In this document: one piece after another, positions 5,902 through 14,840 of the stretch
Layout of the letters: each line of letters begins with the position of its first letter
Numbering within the stretch: the first letter of the stretch is position 1
Source of the DNA: CAYZQE01 sp964480635
GTDB taxonomy: Bacteria; Pseudomonadota; Gammaproteobacteria; GCA-001735895
DNA: 23,544 nucleotides
NCBI GenBank assembly: GCA_964480635.1
Contig: CAYZQE010000035.1
Span: 1 to 23,544, forward strand
Direction: 5' to 3'
The notes under the pieces: generated by a model
What the model saw: the letters and a program-made list of their open reading frames with translations, nothing else
Told to the model about the DNA's origin: nothing
The model's database searches: none
Made by a program: the position numbers and the translations under genes

Positions 5902-8208
5902 CTAATAAATAACTTTTGAAATCACCCAACATTGATGAAATTTAGGTCGTCGTTTAAAGTCTTCTGACACTGTCTGTGCGGTAATATCTTTTACATCGTA
6001 CATTTTTTCAAGTTCAGGGTTTAATTTAAACCCTTTACGGTTAGTCGAAAATAATAACTGCCCACCCTCGGCTAATAAATGTACGGCATATTGCACCATT
6101 TGAGCATGATCTCTTTGTATATCCATGCTATCAGTCATTTTTTTAGAATTTGAAAATGAAGGTGGGTCTAAGAAGATTAAATCAAATTTTTCTATCTGTT
6201 CGTATTTATGAGGATGCTCTAATAAGTCCATGCAATCGGCACGTAATATGGGGTATAGCTCTTCATCTTCACATTCGTTTAGCAGTAGGTTTTCTTTCGT
6301 CCACTTTAAATAGGTATTGGACATATCCACACTCAATACCTTAGCTGCCCCACCTAAAGCCGCATACACACTGACAGAACCTGTATAGCAAAATAAATTA
6401 AGCACTGTTTTATGATTGGCATTGTTACACACCCATTCGCGCGTTAAACGATGATCTAAAAATAATCCAGTATCTAAATAATCGGTTAAATTAACCAATA
6501 ACTCGGCATGCTTTTCTTTAACAGTATGAAACAGCGCTTGCGAATCTTGCTTTTCATATTGCTCAATGCCCTTTTGTTTTTTACGTACTTTTAACACTAA
6601 CTGCTCATCACTGAGTGAAAATATTTGGCGAACCGCATTAGCCGCTGCATTAATGCGTTGCTCTGCTTTTTCTTGAGGGATGTTTTTAGGTGCCTGATAT
6701 TCTTGCATGTGGTACCAAGACTCAGAACTATCCAAGGCATTTTCATACTTATCTAAGGCAAATGAAAACTCAGGTAAATCGGCATCATATAAGCGATAAC
6801 AACTAATGTTGTTACGCTTAGCCCAGCGTTTTAAATGCTTTAAATTTTTATTAATACGATTAATTAAGGGCAGAACTTGCTCTTCTTTGCTTTGTTGGGA
6901 AATGGTTAGTTGAGGCTTATTTTGTATCGCCTCATTCGTCTTAGGTTCATTCTGCTTAGCTTCGTTATTTTTATCACCTAGCTTTTTATAGATACCCGCA
7001 TTAACAGATGGTTCTTGCTCTGCTTCGTTCGTGATAGCGACATCGTTAAGCTCTGTATTAGCTGTACTGTCTGAACTGCTAATATCAAGTTCTAAAAACA
7101 AACAATCTAATGGGCCATTTTTTAATGGTTTTTTTGAAATTCGGTTTAAACGCAGGCGATGGACGAGGTCTGCATTGCCCGACAAGATAAAACAATCACT
7201 GTTAGTAAAACCTGAAAAAATCTTACCCATTTGAGAATATAAATTACCAATACCCTCTTCCGCTTGTAAACGCTCATCATAAGGTGGGTTACAAATAATT
7301 AAATGATTAAGGCGATCACCGTTTAACTGATACAACGATTTAACTCTAAAATCTAAAAAATCACCTAAACCTGCACGCTCGGCATTTTGACGTGACACAC
7401 TAACCGCTTTTGGCTCTTTATCATAACCAATCATTTTTGGGATTTTCGAAACATCAATGTTATCTTCAGCAACCGCTTTAACCGATTCCCATATGTCAGC
7501 TTTATGTTGCTTCCAACCTTGAAAGCCAAAATAATCACGCGTTAATGCTGGCGGTATATTCGCTTTCATCATGGCTGCTTCAATAACAAACGTGCCAGAG
7601 CCACACATGGGGTCGATAAGCCCATCGTAATCTTGTTTCATCCATTGAGTTTGTGCTAATAGTGATGCAGCAAGATGTTCTTTTAAAGGTGCCCCCGTAT
7701 GCTCTAAGCGATAACCGCGCATATGCAAACTACTGCCTGATAAATCTAAACTCAATTCACCCGTTTGTTTACGAATGTTTAAATGTAAGCGAATATCAGG
7801 ATGGTTTTTATCAACCGATGGGCGAACGCCCTCTTTATCTCTAAAGTAATCAACAATACCATCTTTTACTTTTAAAGCCGCATATTGAGTATGCGTCATC
7901 ACCGAACGCGACAAACTTGATGAAACCGCTAAGGTGCCCGTTGCATCCATATGCTCATCCCAAGCAATAGACTTTACAGCATCGTATAAGTTTTCTTCAG
8001 AATCTACCTTAAAGCTTTTTAAGGGATAAAAAACACGATTGGCTAAGCGTGAATTTAGAATAATAGTATAAGCAGCATCAAGCTCGCCGTCTAAAGCAAT
8101 ACCACCGTATTGCTTAGTCACTTTGCATTCTACGTTTTCGAGTAAACGTCTAACCTCGTGAAATAAAACAGTTTCGAAGCCCTTATAACCAGTAACAATA
8201 AAATGCAT
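5902..8208 (-). CDS. rlmL: Bifunctional 23S rRNA methyltransferase RlmKL
   Basis: 768 residues, longer than E. coli RlmKL (about 702). The N-terminal half (RlmL) has a THUMP region (about 45-155), the SAM-binding DPMCGSGTFVIEAA (199-212) and catalytic NPPY (307-310). It makes m2G2445 of 23S rRNA. The C-terminal half (RlmK) has VLNLFCYTGSVSVYA (602-616) and DPPSF (681-685) and makes m7G2069. Both active sites look intact. The extra length is a hydrophilic Asn/Glu/Lys/Gln-rich linker at about 377-445 with repeated N-E-A-x-Q-N-x-P units, joining the two halves. No clear Shine-Dalgarno precedes the ATG. The gene lies between slt (upstream) and prfB, all on the minus strand. Confidence 0.95.
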   Translation of the reverse strand: MHFIVTGYKGFETVLFHEVRRLLENVECKVTKQYGGIALDGELDAAYTIILNSRLANRVFYPLKSFKVDSEENLYDAVKSIAWDEHMDATGTLAVSSSLSRSVMTHTQYAALKVKDGIVDYFRDKEGVRPSVDKNHPDIRLHLNIRKQTGELSLDLSGSSLHMRGYRLEHTGAPLKEHLAASLLAQTQWMKQDYDGLIDPMCGSGTFVIEAAMMKANIPPALTRDYFGFQGWKQHKADIWESVKAVAEDNIDVSKIPKMIGYDKEPKAVSVSRQNAERAGLGDFLDFRVKSLYQLNGDRLNHLIICNPPYDERLQAEEGIGNLYSQMGKIFSGFTNSDCFILSGNADLVHRLRLNRISKKPLKNGPLDCLFLELDISSSDSTANTELNDVAITNEAEQEPSVNAGIYKKLGDKNNEAKQNEPKTNEAIQNKPQLTISQQSKEEQVLPLINRINKNLKHLKRWAKRNNISCYRLYDADLPEFSFALDKYENALDSSESWYHMQEYQAPKNIPQEKAEQRINAAANAVRQIFSLSDEQLVLKVRKKQKGIEQYEKQDSQALFHTVKEKHAELLVNLTDYLDTGLFLDHRLTREWVCNNANHKTVLNLFCYTGSVSVYAALGGAAKVLSVDMSNTYLKWTKENLLLNECEDEELYPILRADCMDLLEHPHKYEQIEKFDLIFLDPPSFSNSKKMTDSMDIQRDHAQMVQYAVHLLAEGGQLLFSTNRKGFKLNPELEKMYDVKDITAQTVSEDFKRRPKFHQCWVISKVIY

Positions 8209-8237
8209 AAATAGTTAACCAAAAAGTCAATTTAAAG

Positions 8238-8268
8238 AATAGATAGCATTATATCATTGCTATCTATT
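8238..8268 (-). terminator. Hairpin terminator after slt
   Basis: A perfect 11-bp inverted repeat, AATAGATAGCA (8238-8248) and TGCTATCTATT (8258-8268), with a 9-nt loop. It lies 10 bp past the slt stop codon. On the minus strand it is followed by CTTTAAATTGACTTTTTGG, a U-rich but broken tract. It is a plausible intrinsic terminator of slt and separates slt from rlmKL. Confidence 0.6.
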
Positions 8269-8278
8269 AACTTAAATT

Positions 8279-10216
8279 TTAATACTTCTGCTTTATATCA
8301 TCCATTCGGCTGTTGATTTTTATATCTTTACCTAAAGCTTTATCAAAAATTATGGAATAAGCCAAAACCGCTTGGACATATTTTCTTGTTTCATTAAAAG
8401 GGATGGTCTCTATCCATAAATCAGCGGCCATCGTTTTGTTTTCAGGCAACCATTTTTTGACTCTATAAGGCCCCGCATTATAAGCCGCCGCAGCCAAAGC
8501 TGTATTATTATCAAATTTTGACATGACCTTTTTAAAATATTGGGTACCAAAGTTAATGTTATTTTCGACATTCAAAATATCACTTCTTCTTGGCTTTTTT
8601 AACCCCAAAGACTTAGCCACCTGCTTAGCAGTACGAGGCATTAGCTGCATTAAGCCTAATGCACCTACTGGTGAACCTGCACTTGGGTCAAACAAGCTTT
8701 CGCGTCTCATCACACCATAAATAACAGATGGATCTAGGTTTTTTAATGTTGCATTTTTAAACACTAGCGTTTTATAAGGCATAGGGAAGCGCAAATTATA
8801 ATCTGTTCTATGCGGTGTTTTAGCGACCGTTTTAATCGCGCTATCATGCCACTGCCACCGCGAGGCTAACTTTGCAGCTCGTTTAATTTGTTTTACAGAT
8901 AGTTTTTTTACGCCTTTAAACCACTCTCTACGTGCATCCAACGTACGGTTAACATAAAATAATTCTCTGGCTCGCAACAGATGAATATTGTCATTTAATA
9001 GCTGTTTTTCATCAATTTTAGCGGCTACATTATTATTGTTTATCGTATAAGGTAATCCCACTTTGTCAGCAGCCAGAAAACCATAATAACTACCCTGTTT
9101 TGCCAGCGTGTTAAATTGGTTTTTTGCCTTAGCTTCATAACCCATTGAATCAAAAGCCCTAGCGACCCAGTATTGCCATTCATTATCTTGTTGCATATGC
9201 ACCGGCATTTGATTGACTGCTGATATAAGCCCACGCCAATCTTGGCTTCTAATATTGATCCTAGCCAACCAAATATCTGTCTTATCGGTTTTTAAATGCT
9301 TAGGTAAGGCCTTGAGCCATTGCTTGGCTTGTGGCATATGTTGGTATGCTGCAGACAATGCAATGCGCTGTTGAATAGAGTCTTTTTGATCTTTATTGAA
9401 AGAATATTTATGTTTAAAAACAGCCCATTGTTTATGCGCCTTAAGCACATCTCTTCTAGCCAAACGCGTCAAAGCATGAACTATTATTTTACGGTTAACC
9501 TGCGTATTTTTGACCGACTCTAACTTTTTAAGTTGTTTTTCAGGGCGTTTGTGAGCTTGATGCCAACGATAAACAATATCTTGATCTTTTTTATTTAAAC
9601 TTTTAGATAAATATAAAGCTAACGATGATTTCCCTGATTTAAATGCTTTTTCGATACGCGACCAAATAAGTTTAGATGAATCTTTTTGCTGAGATATTAA
9701 ATACTTGAAAGGCGCATCGCATTGTTTCGGTTGTGAATAACCACGAGTCCAAATTTTTTCAATGTCTTTTAAAACTTGCTTATCGCTTTGAGCGATTCGC
9801 GCCTGAAAGCTTAAACACTTTAGAGCGGTATTACTTCGATTGTCATAAAAAGATAAAAAGTGTTGCCAATGTTTCTTTTTAGCTAAACGATGTAACCAAC
9901 GTCCTCTAAGACGATAAACAAAAGGATAGTCTTTATAAGTCGTTAAAAACTCCCTCATTTGAGAATTTGAGACGCTACTTAAACGTTTAGATATTTTATC
10001 AAAATAAAGGTACGGCGTTATAGGGTAATCTTTTAATTGCTGGGTTAGCTCGTTAAAGTTTTTTAGTTGATTATGACTAAGCGCAATTTCAGCCACATGA
10101 AATAACTTTCGGTTTTCTAATGTATCAGCATCAACTGACTTGGCATAGCTATACGGTAGTAGCAACCCTAATAACAGGCCTAAGAGCGAGGTTAATTTAA
10201 TCCATTTATACAACAT
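8279..10216 (-). CDS. slt: Soluble lytic murein transglycosylase (Slt70 type)
   Basis: 645 residues, the length of E. coli Slt70. A signal peptide occupies residues 1-25 (SLLGLLLGLLLPYSYA, cleavage near AYA-K or YA-K), so the enzyme is periplasmic. Residues 30-470 form the all-helical superhelical U and L domains. The C-terminal SLT domain starts near 485: catalytic Glu506 in GVMRRESLFDP, then VGALGLMQLMP (517-527) and AAAYNAGPYRVKKW (576-589), the family signature blocks. It cleaves the MurNAc-GlcNAc bond of peptidoglycan and releases 1,6-anhydromuropeptides. No Shine-Dalgarno is evident before the ATG. A candidate promoter lies 32-60 bp upstream and a hairpin follows the stop, so it may be monocistronic. 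Confidence 0.94.
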   Translation of the reverse strand: MLYKWIKLTSLLGLLLGLLLPYSYAKSVDADTLENRKLFHVAEIALSHNQLKNFNELTQQLKDYPITPYLYFDKISKRLSSVSNSQMREFLTTYKDYPFVYRLRGRWLHRLAKKKHWQHFLSFYDNRSNTALKCLSFQARIAQSDKQVLKDIEKIWTRGYSQPKQCDAPFKYLISQQKDSSKLIWSRIEKAFKSGKSSLALYLSKSLNKKDQDIVYRWHQAHKRPEKQLKKLESVKNTQVNRKIIVHALTRLARRDVLKAHKQWAVFKHKYSFNKDQKDSIQQRIALSAAYQHMPQAKQWLKALPKHLKTDKTDIWLARINIRSQDWRGLISAVNQMPVHMQQDNEWQYWVARAFDSMGYEAKAKNQFNTLAKQGSYYGFLAADKVGLPYTINNNNVAAKIDEKQLLNDNIHLLRARELFYVNRTLDARREWFKGVKKLSVKQIKRAAKLASRWQWHDSAIKTVAKTPHRTDYNLRFPMPYKTLVFKNATLKNLDPSVIYGVMRRESLFDPSAGSPVGALGLMQLMPRTAKQVAKSLGLKKPRRSDILNVENNINFGTQYFKKVMSKFDNNTALAAAAYNAGPYRVKKWLPENKTMAADLWIETIPFNETRKYVQAVLAYSIIFDKALGKDIKINSRMDDIKQKY

Positions 10217-10247
10217 TTATACACATAAAATCATTAGCTTAGGCAAT

Positions 10248-10276
10248 ATAGTAAAAGTAATGTATTAAGATATCAA
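10248..10276 (-). promoter_or_regulatory. Candidate sigma-70 promoter for slt
   Basis: On the minus strand TTGATA (10276-10271) and TACTAT (10253-10248) are separated by exactly 17 bp. The -35 matches the consensus at five of six positions and the -10 at four of six. The expected start lies roughly 25 bp upstream of the slt ATG (10216). Confidence 0.45.
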
Positions 10277-10316
10277 CGTGTTTCTATTTTATTATTATTG
10301 GCGTTATTGCAGGCAT

Positions 10317-10350
10317 AAAAAAAGGCGCTACTAATTCGATTAGCAGCGCC
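10317..10350 (-). terminator. Rho-independent terminator of the small membrane-protein gene
   Basis: On the minus strand GGCGCTGCTAAT, a short CGA loop and ATTAGTAGCGCC form a 12-bp GC-capped stem with one mismatch, followed at once by seven Ts. It lies 35 bp past the stop of the gene at 10386-10820, pointing in the same direction. This is the clearest intrinsic terminator in the window. Confidence 0.9.
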
Positions 10351-10385
10351 TTAAATAAGAGGATATTACAATTAAATTTTATTAT

Positions 10386-10820
10386 TTACAAAGCAGCTTT
10401 AAATGATGCCTGCTTAGATTTCACTTCTATAAATCGTTTCGTAGCAGGTACCACTGTACCCATAATGAAAAAAGACGCTAAGCTAGAAATAATAGCTAGA
10501 GGTAAAATTTCACTAATGCTCGGAACAAACACTGCAATGATTGAAAACAAAGCAATTGATCCGAACAAACCAAATGCGTTGCCGCAAGCCATCTTTAGAA
10601 TATCTGAAGATGAATTTAAGAAATGGGTTGTTATTTTTTTTGCAACTCTAACAAGGATAAAAGCAACTGAAGCGTACATTGCTGTTAATACATAAACATT
10701 AATATCAATTAAAATTGAATTTTGGAATTGCTCAAAAGCTATTAGAAATGAAATAATTAAGATAGACAGATCCAGCAGTCTAAATAAAAATTTGTTTTTT
10801 CTAATGATTAATTGACCCAT
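10386..10820 (-). CDS. Small four-helix membrane protein, function unknown
   Basis: 144 residues that I do not recognise. Four hydrophobic segments are visible at about 13-30, 39-58, 79-98 and 105-126, with basic residues in the N-terminal tail (IRKNKF), after helix 2 (RVAKK) and at the C-terminus (TKRFIEVKSK). Both ends are therefore probably cytoplasmic. There are no catalytic-looking motifs or cysteine clusters. It is very likely a real gene: a strong Shine-Dalgarno AAGGAG (10833-10828) lies 7 nt before the ATG, and a good intrinsic terminator follows. It lies 155 bp downstream of gspN on the same strand. No terminator separates the two, but the gap is long, so membership of the secretion operon is uncertain. 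A phage holin is unlikely because there are no phage neighbours. Confidence 0.8.
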   Translation of the reverse strand: MGQLIIRKNKFLFRLLDLSILIISFLIAFEQFQNSILIDINVYVLTAMYASVAFILVRVAKKITTHFLNSSSDILKMACGNAFGLFGSIALFSIIAVFVPSISEILPLAIISSLASFFIMGTVVPATKRFIEVKSKQASFKAAL

Positions 10821-10975
10821 GTTTATTCTCCTTGAACATTTATTGTGGTCAATATATTAATGATTCAGAGAATGAATACTGTTAAGTGGGTCGCATAACG
10901 GTAGGACTATACGACTTTATTTTGTAATCCATTCATTTGGATACGTAGTAAAGCAATGATCGGACAAGCGATGAG

Positions 10976-11737
10976 CTAAAAATTTATGTTGGATTGCTTG
11001 ATTAAGCGGTTATTTAATTTTGATTTATATTCAAAAATATCTTTGCCTCTTTTCACCATAACACCTTGCAGTATTGATTTTAGTGAATTTGGAAAACGAC
11101 TTAAAGTCGTCAACTGTACATTACTATCAATAATGCCCTTCTTTGAAATTTTAACAGTGCCTGACAGATCCAATTTATCAGATTGATCGGATAAATTTAT
11201 AGTCAACCATTCAGGTTGATGGGTCACTTGAGCTTGAACCGAGCCTAAATCAAAGTCTTCACCTTGAACACCAACATTTAACCAATTTACCTTGGCTGAC
11301 AAATCGACCAGAGTATTATCGGCCCATTGCAGCGAGCTAATATTTATCGTTAAAGAGCCAGTCGGCTTAACAAAAAGCGATGTCATAACGGGAGATAATT
11401 GCTCAAAAGAGATACTAAAGTTACTCTTTTCAATGCTCAATGAATTATTTAATAATGATTTTTTAAAGCTTATATGAGCATGTTTATTATCAACATCAAA
11501 GCAAGCTGAAACACTTAATAAACAAATCGGGACAAACTTGACAGTCGTTTCACCTTGAGTGATGCCCCGAAAACTTAACCAATCAACACTAAATGACCAC
11601 CAAGGGCCTTGAATAGCACCAAACTGAAGTTCTTTATCTAATTTAACTTGAGCGACAATTAAAGAGGCTGGCAAGGTCATTACCAAAGAAAGACTGAGCA
11701 TCAGTAAAAACAACAATATGAGTTTTATAGGCTTCAT
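10976..11737 (-). CDS. gspN: Type II secretion protein N
   Basis: 253 residues, last gene of the secretion operon. A single N-terminal hydrophobic segment (about 5-28) anchors it in the inner membrane; the rest is a beta-rich periplasmic domain. GPWWSFSVDWLSF (44-56) and the WLTINLSDQSDKLDLSGTV region match the general GspN layout. GspN is an accessory subunit, present in some T2SS loci and dispensable in several, whose precise role is not settled. Its ATG overlaps the gspM stop (ATGA), so it is translated with gspM. Assignment rests on position after gspM and weak similarity, since this family diverges strongly. Confidence 0.82.
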   Translation of the reverse strand: MKPIKLILLFLLMLSLSLVMTLPASLIVAQVKLDKELQFGAIQGPWWSFSVDWLSFRGITQGETTVKFVPICLLSVSACFDVDNKHAHISFKKSLLNNSLSIEKSNFSISFEQLSPVMTSLFVKPTGSLTINISSLQWADNTLVDLSAKVNWLNVGVQGEDFDLGSVQAQVTHQPEWLTINLSDQSDKLDLSGTVKISKKGIIDSNVQLTTLSRFPNSLKSILQGVMVKRGKDIFEYKSKLNNRLIKQSNINF

Positions 11738-12201
11738 TGTTGGCTCTCTATGACGATCGAAACATCGACAAAACCAGGCACATCTAATGCACTCATTTTT
11801 ATCGTATCGATTTTAATTTTATACTGTGTAATGCCTGATAAAAACGTCATCAGCTGTGTCACATTGGCGTTTTCTAACCAAATTTTAACTTGAACATCAC
11901 CTTTTGGCTTTATCCTTTGTAACGCATCCTTTAGGTTATTTTGTTTAAGCTGTAAATCAAGCCAAGATGCTAAAGAGCCACTGATATTTTTTGTCGCCTG
12001 CTTGTTTGTTTGTAAGCGTTTTATATTTTGTTTTATCCAAACTAAATTTTCTTGCTCGATGTCTACTTGCTCTTGAAGCTCTATTGATTTATTGATAAGT
12101 GGCTCCCATAACAAAGCATGAAAAGAAAGCCCTAAAATGGCCAAAAATGCAAAGGCGAGTATGCCTTTTTCTCTCAACGACAAATCAAGTAATGCCTGCA
12201 T
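11734..12201 (-). CDS. gspM: Type II secretion inner-membrane platform protein M
   Basis: 155 residues, the usual GspM size. A short cytoplasmic N-terminus is followed by one transmembrane helix (about 14-32), a coiled-coil-prone stretch (40-70, rich in Q, E and K) and a ferredoxin-like periplasmic domain (about 105-152). GspM partners GspL, and together they tie the ATPase GspE to the membrane platform. The start overlaps the gspL stop by 1 nt (TAATG) and the stop overlaps gspN, typical of coupled subunits made in matched amounts. Sequence conservation in this family is low, so position and topology carry most weight. Confidence 0.87.
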   Translation of the reverse strand: MQALLDLSLREKGILAFAFLAILGLSFHALLWEPLINKSIELQEQVDIEQENLVWIKQNIKRLQTNKQATKNISGSLASWLDLQLKQNNLKDALQRIKPKGDVQVKIWLENANVTQLMTFLSGITQYKIKIDTIKMSALDVPGFVDVSIVIESQQ

Positions 12202-13331
12202 TATAGATTCTCCATAATAAAACGACCTTGGCTTTCATTATTTGATGAATCCATTTGAGCAACTTTTACTTTAAAATTGTTTTTTAACGAAGCAATCAAC
12301 CGATCAAGTTGCTGTAAATTATTAGCCGACACATCCACAATAAGTTTATTGTTTTTATATTCAACTTTGGTTAATTCAATATTATCCACGCTCTTTTTTA
12401 GTTTTAAAAACTGATGGAAAGCCGCAATAAAACCACTTTGTTGTGCTGAGCCTTGTTGTTTTTGCAATGCTTTAATTAAAGCTGTTTTAGCGTGACTAGA
12501 CGATGAATAATTTTTTATCGAGTCATTTAATAAGGTGTTTTGTTGCTCTTGTAAGGCCGCTACCTCAACTTGTAATTGTTGATTTGATTGCCAAAAATTA
12601 AACATCACCACAATAACAATTACCATTAATAATAGCGCGGGCATGGCATAGAGTTTTGCTAGTTCTTGCCAAACATGACCTTGAGAATACGTCTTTTGTT
12701 TCAAGTTTATGCATTGAGATAAATCTATCGAAATCTCTGATAAATTAAACTGTTGTTTATTAATTCGGTTTATTTTCAAGCTGTTGTTTTGTGTTACGCA
12801 ATGCTTTAAAAGAAATTCAACTTGATCTTGATGGCATACGGCATTTTGTGACGTGTCATGACATGCCAATAAAAAATAATCCTCATGTGGATAGACATTT
12901 ATCTCACCGGCATTAGGCATATCGCATAAAGCCATTTCATTAATAATAGAGCTCGCATTAATTTGAAATTGCTTTTCAAACTCTAACAAACATTTCATTT
13001 TGCTATGTTTTATCACCACAAATGGCACAATGCCATTCACTGTACTTCCCTGTGCAAAATGAAGATTATCAACATCTTCTGCAAACTGGTCTTCTAATTG
13101 ATAAGCGGCAGCAGCTAGTAGTTGCTTGGCATTTTTATCAGCAACATCAATATGAGTTTGGTAAACCCAGTGCTGTGGCACTATAAATATAACGTCGGTG
13201 ACTGACTGAGCTATTTTTTTCAATGTAGCATCTATTGATGTGCCATATTGAGCTTCATTAGCATCAGCCTCATAATTCCAACTGATTTTTTCACAGTCGT
13301 CATTTTTAAAATATATTCTAAGTTGTTTCAC
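12201..13331 (-). CDS. gspL: Type II secretion inner-membrane platform protein L
   Basis: 376 residues. The cytoplasmic part (1-220) has the actin-like GspL fold that binds the N-terminal domain of GspE (VTDVIFIVPQHWVYQ at 45-59, AAAYQLEDQFAEDVDNLHF at 74-92). One transmembrane helix (about 229-247) leads into a glutamine-rich coiled coil (249-295) and a small periplasmic ferredoxin-like domain (about 300-370) that pairs with GspM. The start is GTG (13331-13329), sharing its G with the TAG stop of gspK. There is no upstream in-frame alternative that would not run deep into gspK. Confidence 0.92.
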   Translation of the reverse strand: MKQLRIYFKNDDCEKISWNYEADANEAQYGTSIDATLKKIAQSVTDVIFIVPQHWVYQTHIDVADKNAKQLLAAAAYQLEDQFAEDVDNLHFAQGSTVNGIVPFVVIKHSKMKCLLEFEKQFQINASSIINEMALCDMPNAGEINVYPHEDYFLLACHDTSQNAVCHQDQVEFLLKHCVTQNNSLKINRINKQQFNLSEISIDLSQCINLKQKTYSQGHVWQELAKLYAMPALLLMVIVIVVMFNFWQSNQQLQVEVAALQEQQNTLLNDSIKNYSSSSHAKTALIKALQKQQGSAQQSGFIAAFHQFLKLKKSVDNIELTKVEYKNNKLIVDVSANNLQQLDRLIASLKNNFKVKVAQMDSSNNESQGRFIMENL

Positions 13332-14242
13332 TACAATCCTAAGCGTCTATAAAGCACGCTAACTTTTTTATTTTTACGTTTTAATAATGATTGAAAATTT
13401 AAAGATGACTCATCTTGAACGATTTCGCCATTGACTAAAAAATAATCAGTTGTTACTGACAAGCCTTTTTCACTTATGTTTATTTTTAATTGCGTTATCA
13501 TATCTGATACTTTTTTAAATGGTTTATCATCCCGTGCCTTAATGTATTCATCAAAATTACCTTCATCTAACGTTTTATCTAAAGATAAAAATACTTCCTT
13601 AGATAAGGTATTAATATTTAAAGTTGTTGATTCGGGTAAAACCGTTATAAAGGGTAACAGCTTATCAAAATCTTCTTGTTTTACACCTTTAACAAGTAAC
13701 AGCTCTGTGACATCACTCATCAACCTATTTGCTGTTTTATAAGGCAATTTTAAAGAAGAATAATAATCATCTTCTGCACCTTCTGGGTATCTCACATCAA
13801 CATCAACGTCTATCCAATCTAACAATGAAAAAATAAATTCTTTTTCGACGTCTAATTGATCGCATAATAAACGAAACCGCAACAACATATCAGGTGATGT
13901 TAACAAACTGTTCAAATTAAATTTGGCTTGTTCATCTTCTATATAACCAATTAAATATCCTCTTTCGACTGGTAATGGTGGAATTTGTATGGCCCAGTCT
14001 TCACTTAAATCATCAGTCTTTGAGTTATTTGCATCTTTAACAAGAATGGTCTGAACCCAGTCTTCTAAACCGTATATAAACTGGTGGCTTTGAGCCCTAA
14101 TTTGCAAATGACTGCTTTTTCGCACCACTAATGACTGATCAAAACTCAATGATACCGTAATTGTCGTCGCTAAAGCGACAATCAACATGGCTGAAATCAA
14201 TGCAATACCGTGTTGGTTTTTTAGACTATTCAACCGCATCAA
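13331..14242 (-). CDS. gspK: Type II secretion minor pseudopilin K
   Basis: 303 residues, much larger than other pseudopilins, as expected for GspK. The prepilin leader is short and basic, with cleavage after G12 (NQHG|IALISAML). Position +5 is Ser rather than Glu, which is normal for GspK, the tip subunit. A hydrophobic helix (13-33) is followed by the large globular domain, including DEQAKFNLNSL (103-113) and a helix-hairpin-helix-like region. GspK caps the pseudopilus together with GspI and GspJ and contacts the secretin or cargo. The start lies 17 bp inside the end of gspJ; the stop overlaps the gspL start. Confidence 0.94.
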   Translation of the reverse strand: MMRLNSLKNQHGIALISAMLIVALATTITVSLSFDQSLVVRKSSHLQIRAQSHQFIYGLEDWVQTILVKDANNSKTDDLSEDWAIQIPPLPVERGYLIGYIEDEQAKFNLNSLLTSPDMLLRFRLLCDQLDVEKEFIFSLLDWIDVDVDVRYPEGAEDDYYSSLKLPYKTANRLMSDVTELLLVKGVKQEDFDKLLPFITVLPESTTLNINTLSKEVFLSLDKTLDEGNFDEYIKARDDKPFKKVSDMITQLKINISEKGLSVTTDYFLVNGEIVQDESSLNFQSLLKRKNKKVSVLYRRLGL

Positions 14243-14840
14243 CCAACTCGATTAATTTTTTAATTTCACCCCACCTATTAAGCTCTATAACCATTTCTAT
14301 CGCTTTAGCTGAAGCTGAAGATGCATTGACACCTATGTTATCAGGCCAACTAATGTGCACAGCCCCTGTTGAATCAATGACTTTAAATGTTAATGATTTA
14401 ACGTCTTCAAGTATGACTGACTGTATTGGTTTTTGCTCAACCGTTTGATCTAAACTCAACCAATATCGACGTAAAACCTGTTCATCTTCTAAAACATATT
14501 CGACACGTTGAATATGACTGCGCTGTGCCCCTATAAAGTTAACCCAGCCTAAACGGCTAAAGGTTAATTGGTCTTCAGCTAATTTTAAGGCTGCTTGCTC
14601 ATCACCAAATTCATCTCTTATTTTACGGTCACTTAATTGCAGCAAATCACGCTCTATCGACGACAAGGTGAACTGCAATTCAGATAAGGTTTTATTGGAT
14701 AGTTTTATCTGCTCGCTAGAACGAATAACTTGGCTCAAACCACCATAAGCCATCGCTGCCATTAAGGCAAAAATGGCGACGCTAATGAGCATTTCAATTA
14801 ACGTAAAAGCCTGTTGAGGTTTTTTCTTAACGCCCATCAT
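14226..14840 (-). CDS. gspJ: Type II secretion minor pseudopilin J
   Basis: 204 residues, typical for GspJ. After a basic leader the prepilin motif reads PQQA|FTLIEMLISVAIFALM. The +5 residue is the conserved Glu (E16), but the residue before the cleavage point is Ala11 instead of the usual Gly. Prepilin peptidases generally demand Gly at -1 and tolerate Ala in some substrates, so processing may be slower. The rest matches GspJ: LSSIERDLLQLSDR (50-63), FSRLGWVNF and VEYVLEDEQVLRRYW. It forms the tip complex with GspI and GspK. Start and gspI stop overlap as ATGA; two successive ATGs are available. Confidence 0.93.
   Translation of the reverse strand: MMGVKKKPQQAFTLIEMLISVAIFALMAAMAYGGLSQVIRSSEQIKLSNKTLSELQFTLSSIERDLLQLSDRKIRDEFGDEQAALKLAEDQLTFSRLGWVNFIGAQRSHIQRVEYVLEDEQVLRRYWLSLDQTVEQKPIQSVILEDVKSLTFKVIDSTGAVHISWPDNIGVNASSASAKAIEMVIELNRWGEIKKLIELVDAVE

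Noticed and set aside
10386..10820. Phage holin
   Set aside because: No endolysin, spanin or other phage gene is nearby, and the gene has its own terminator in a core-gene setting.
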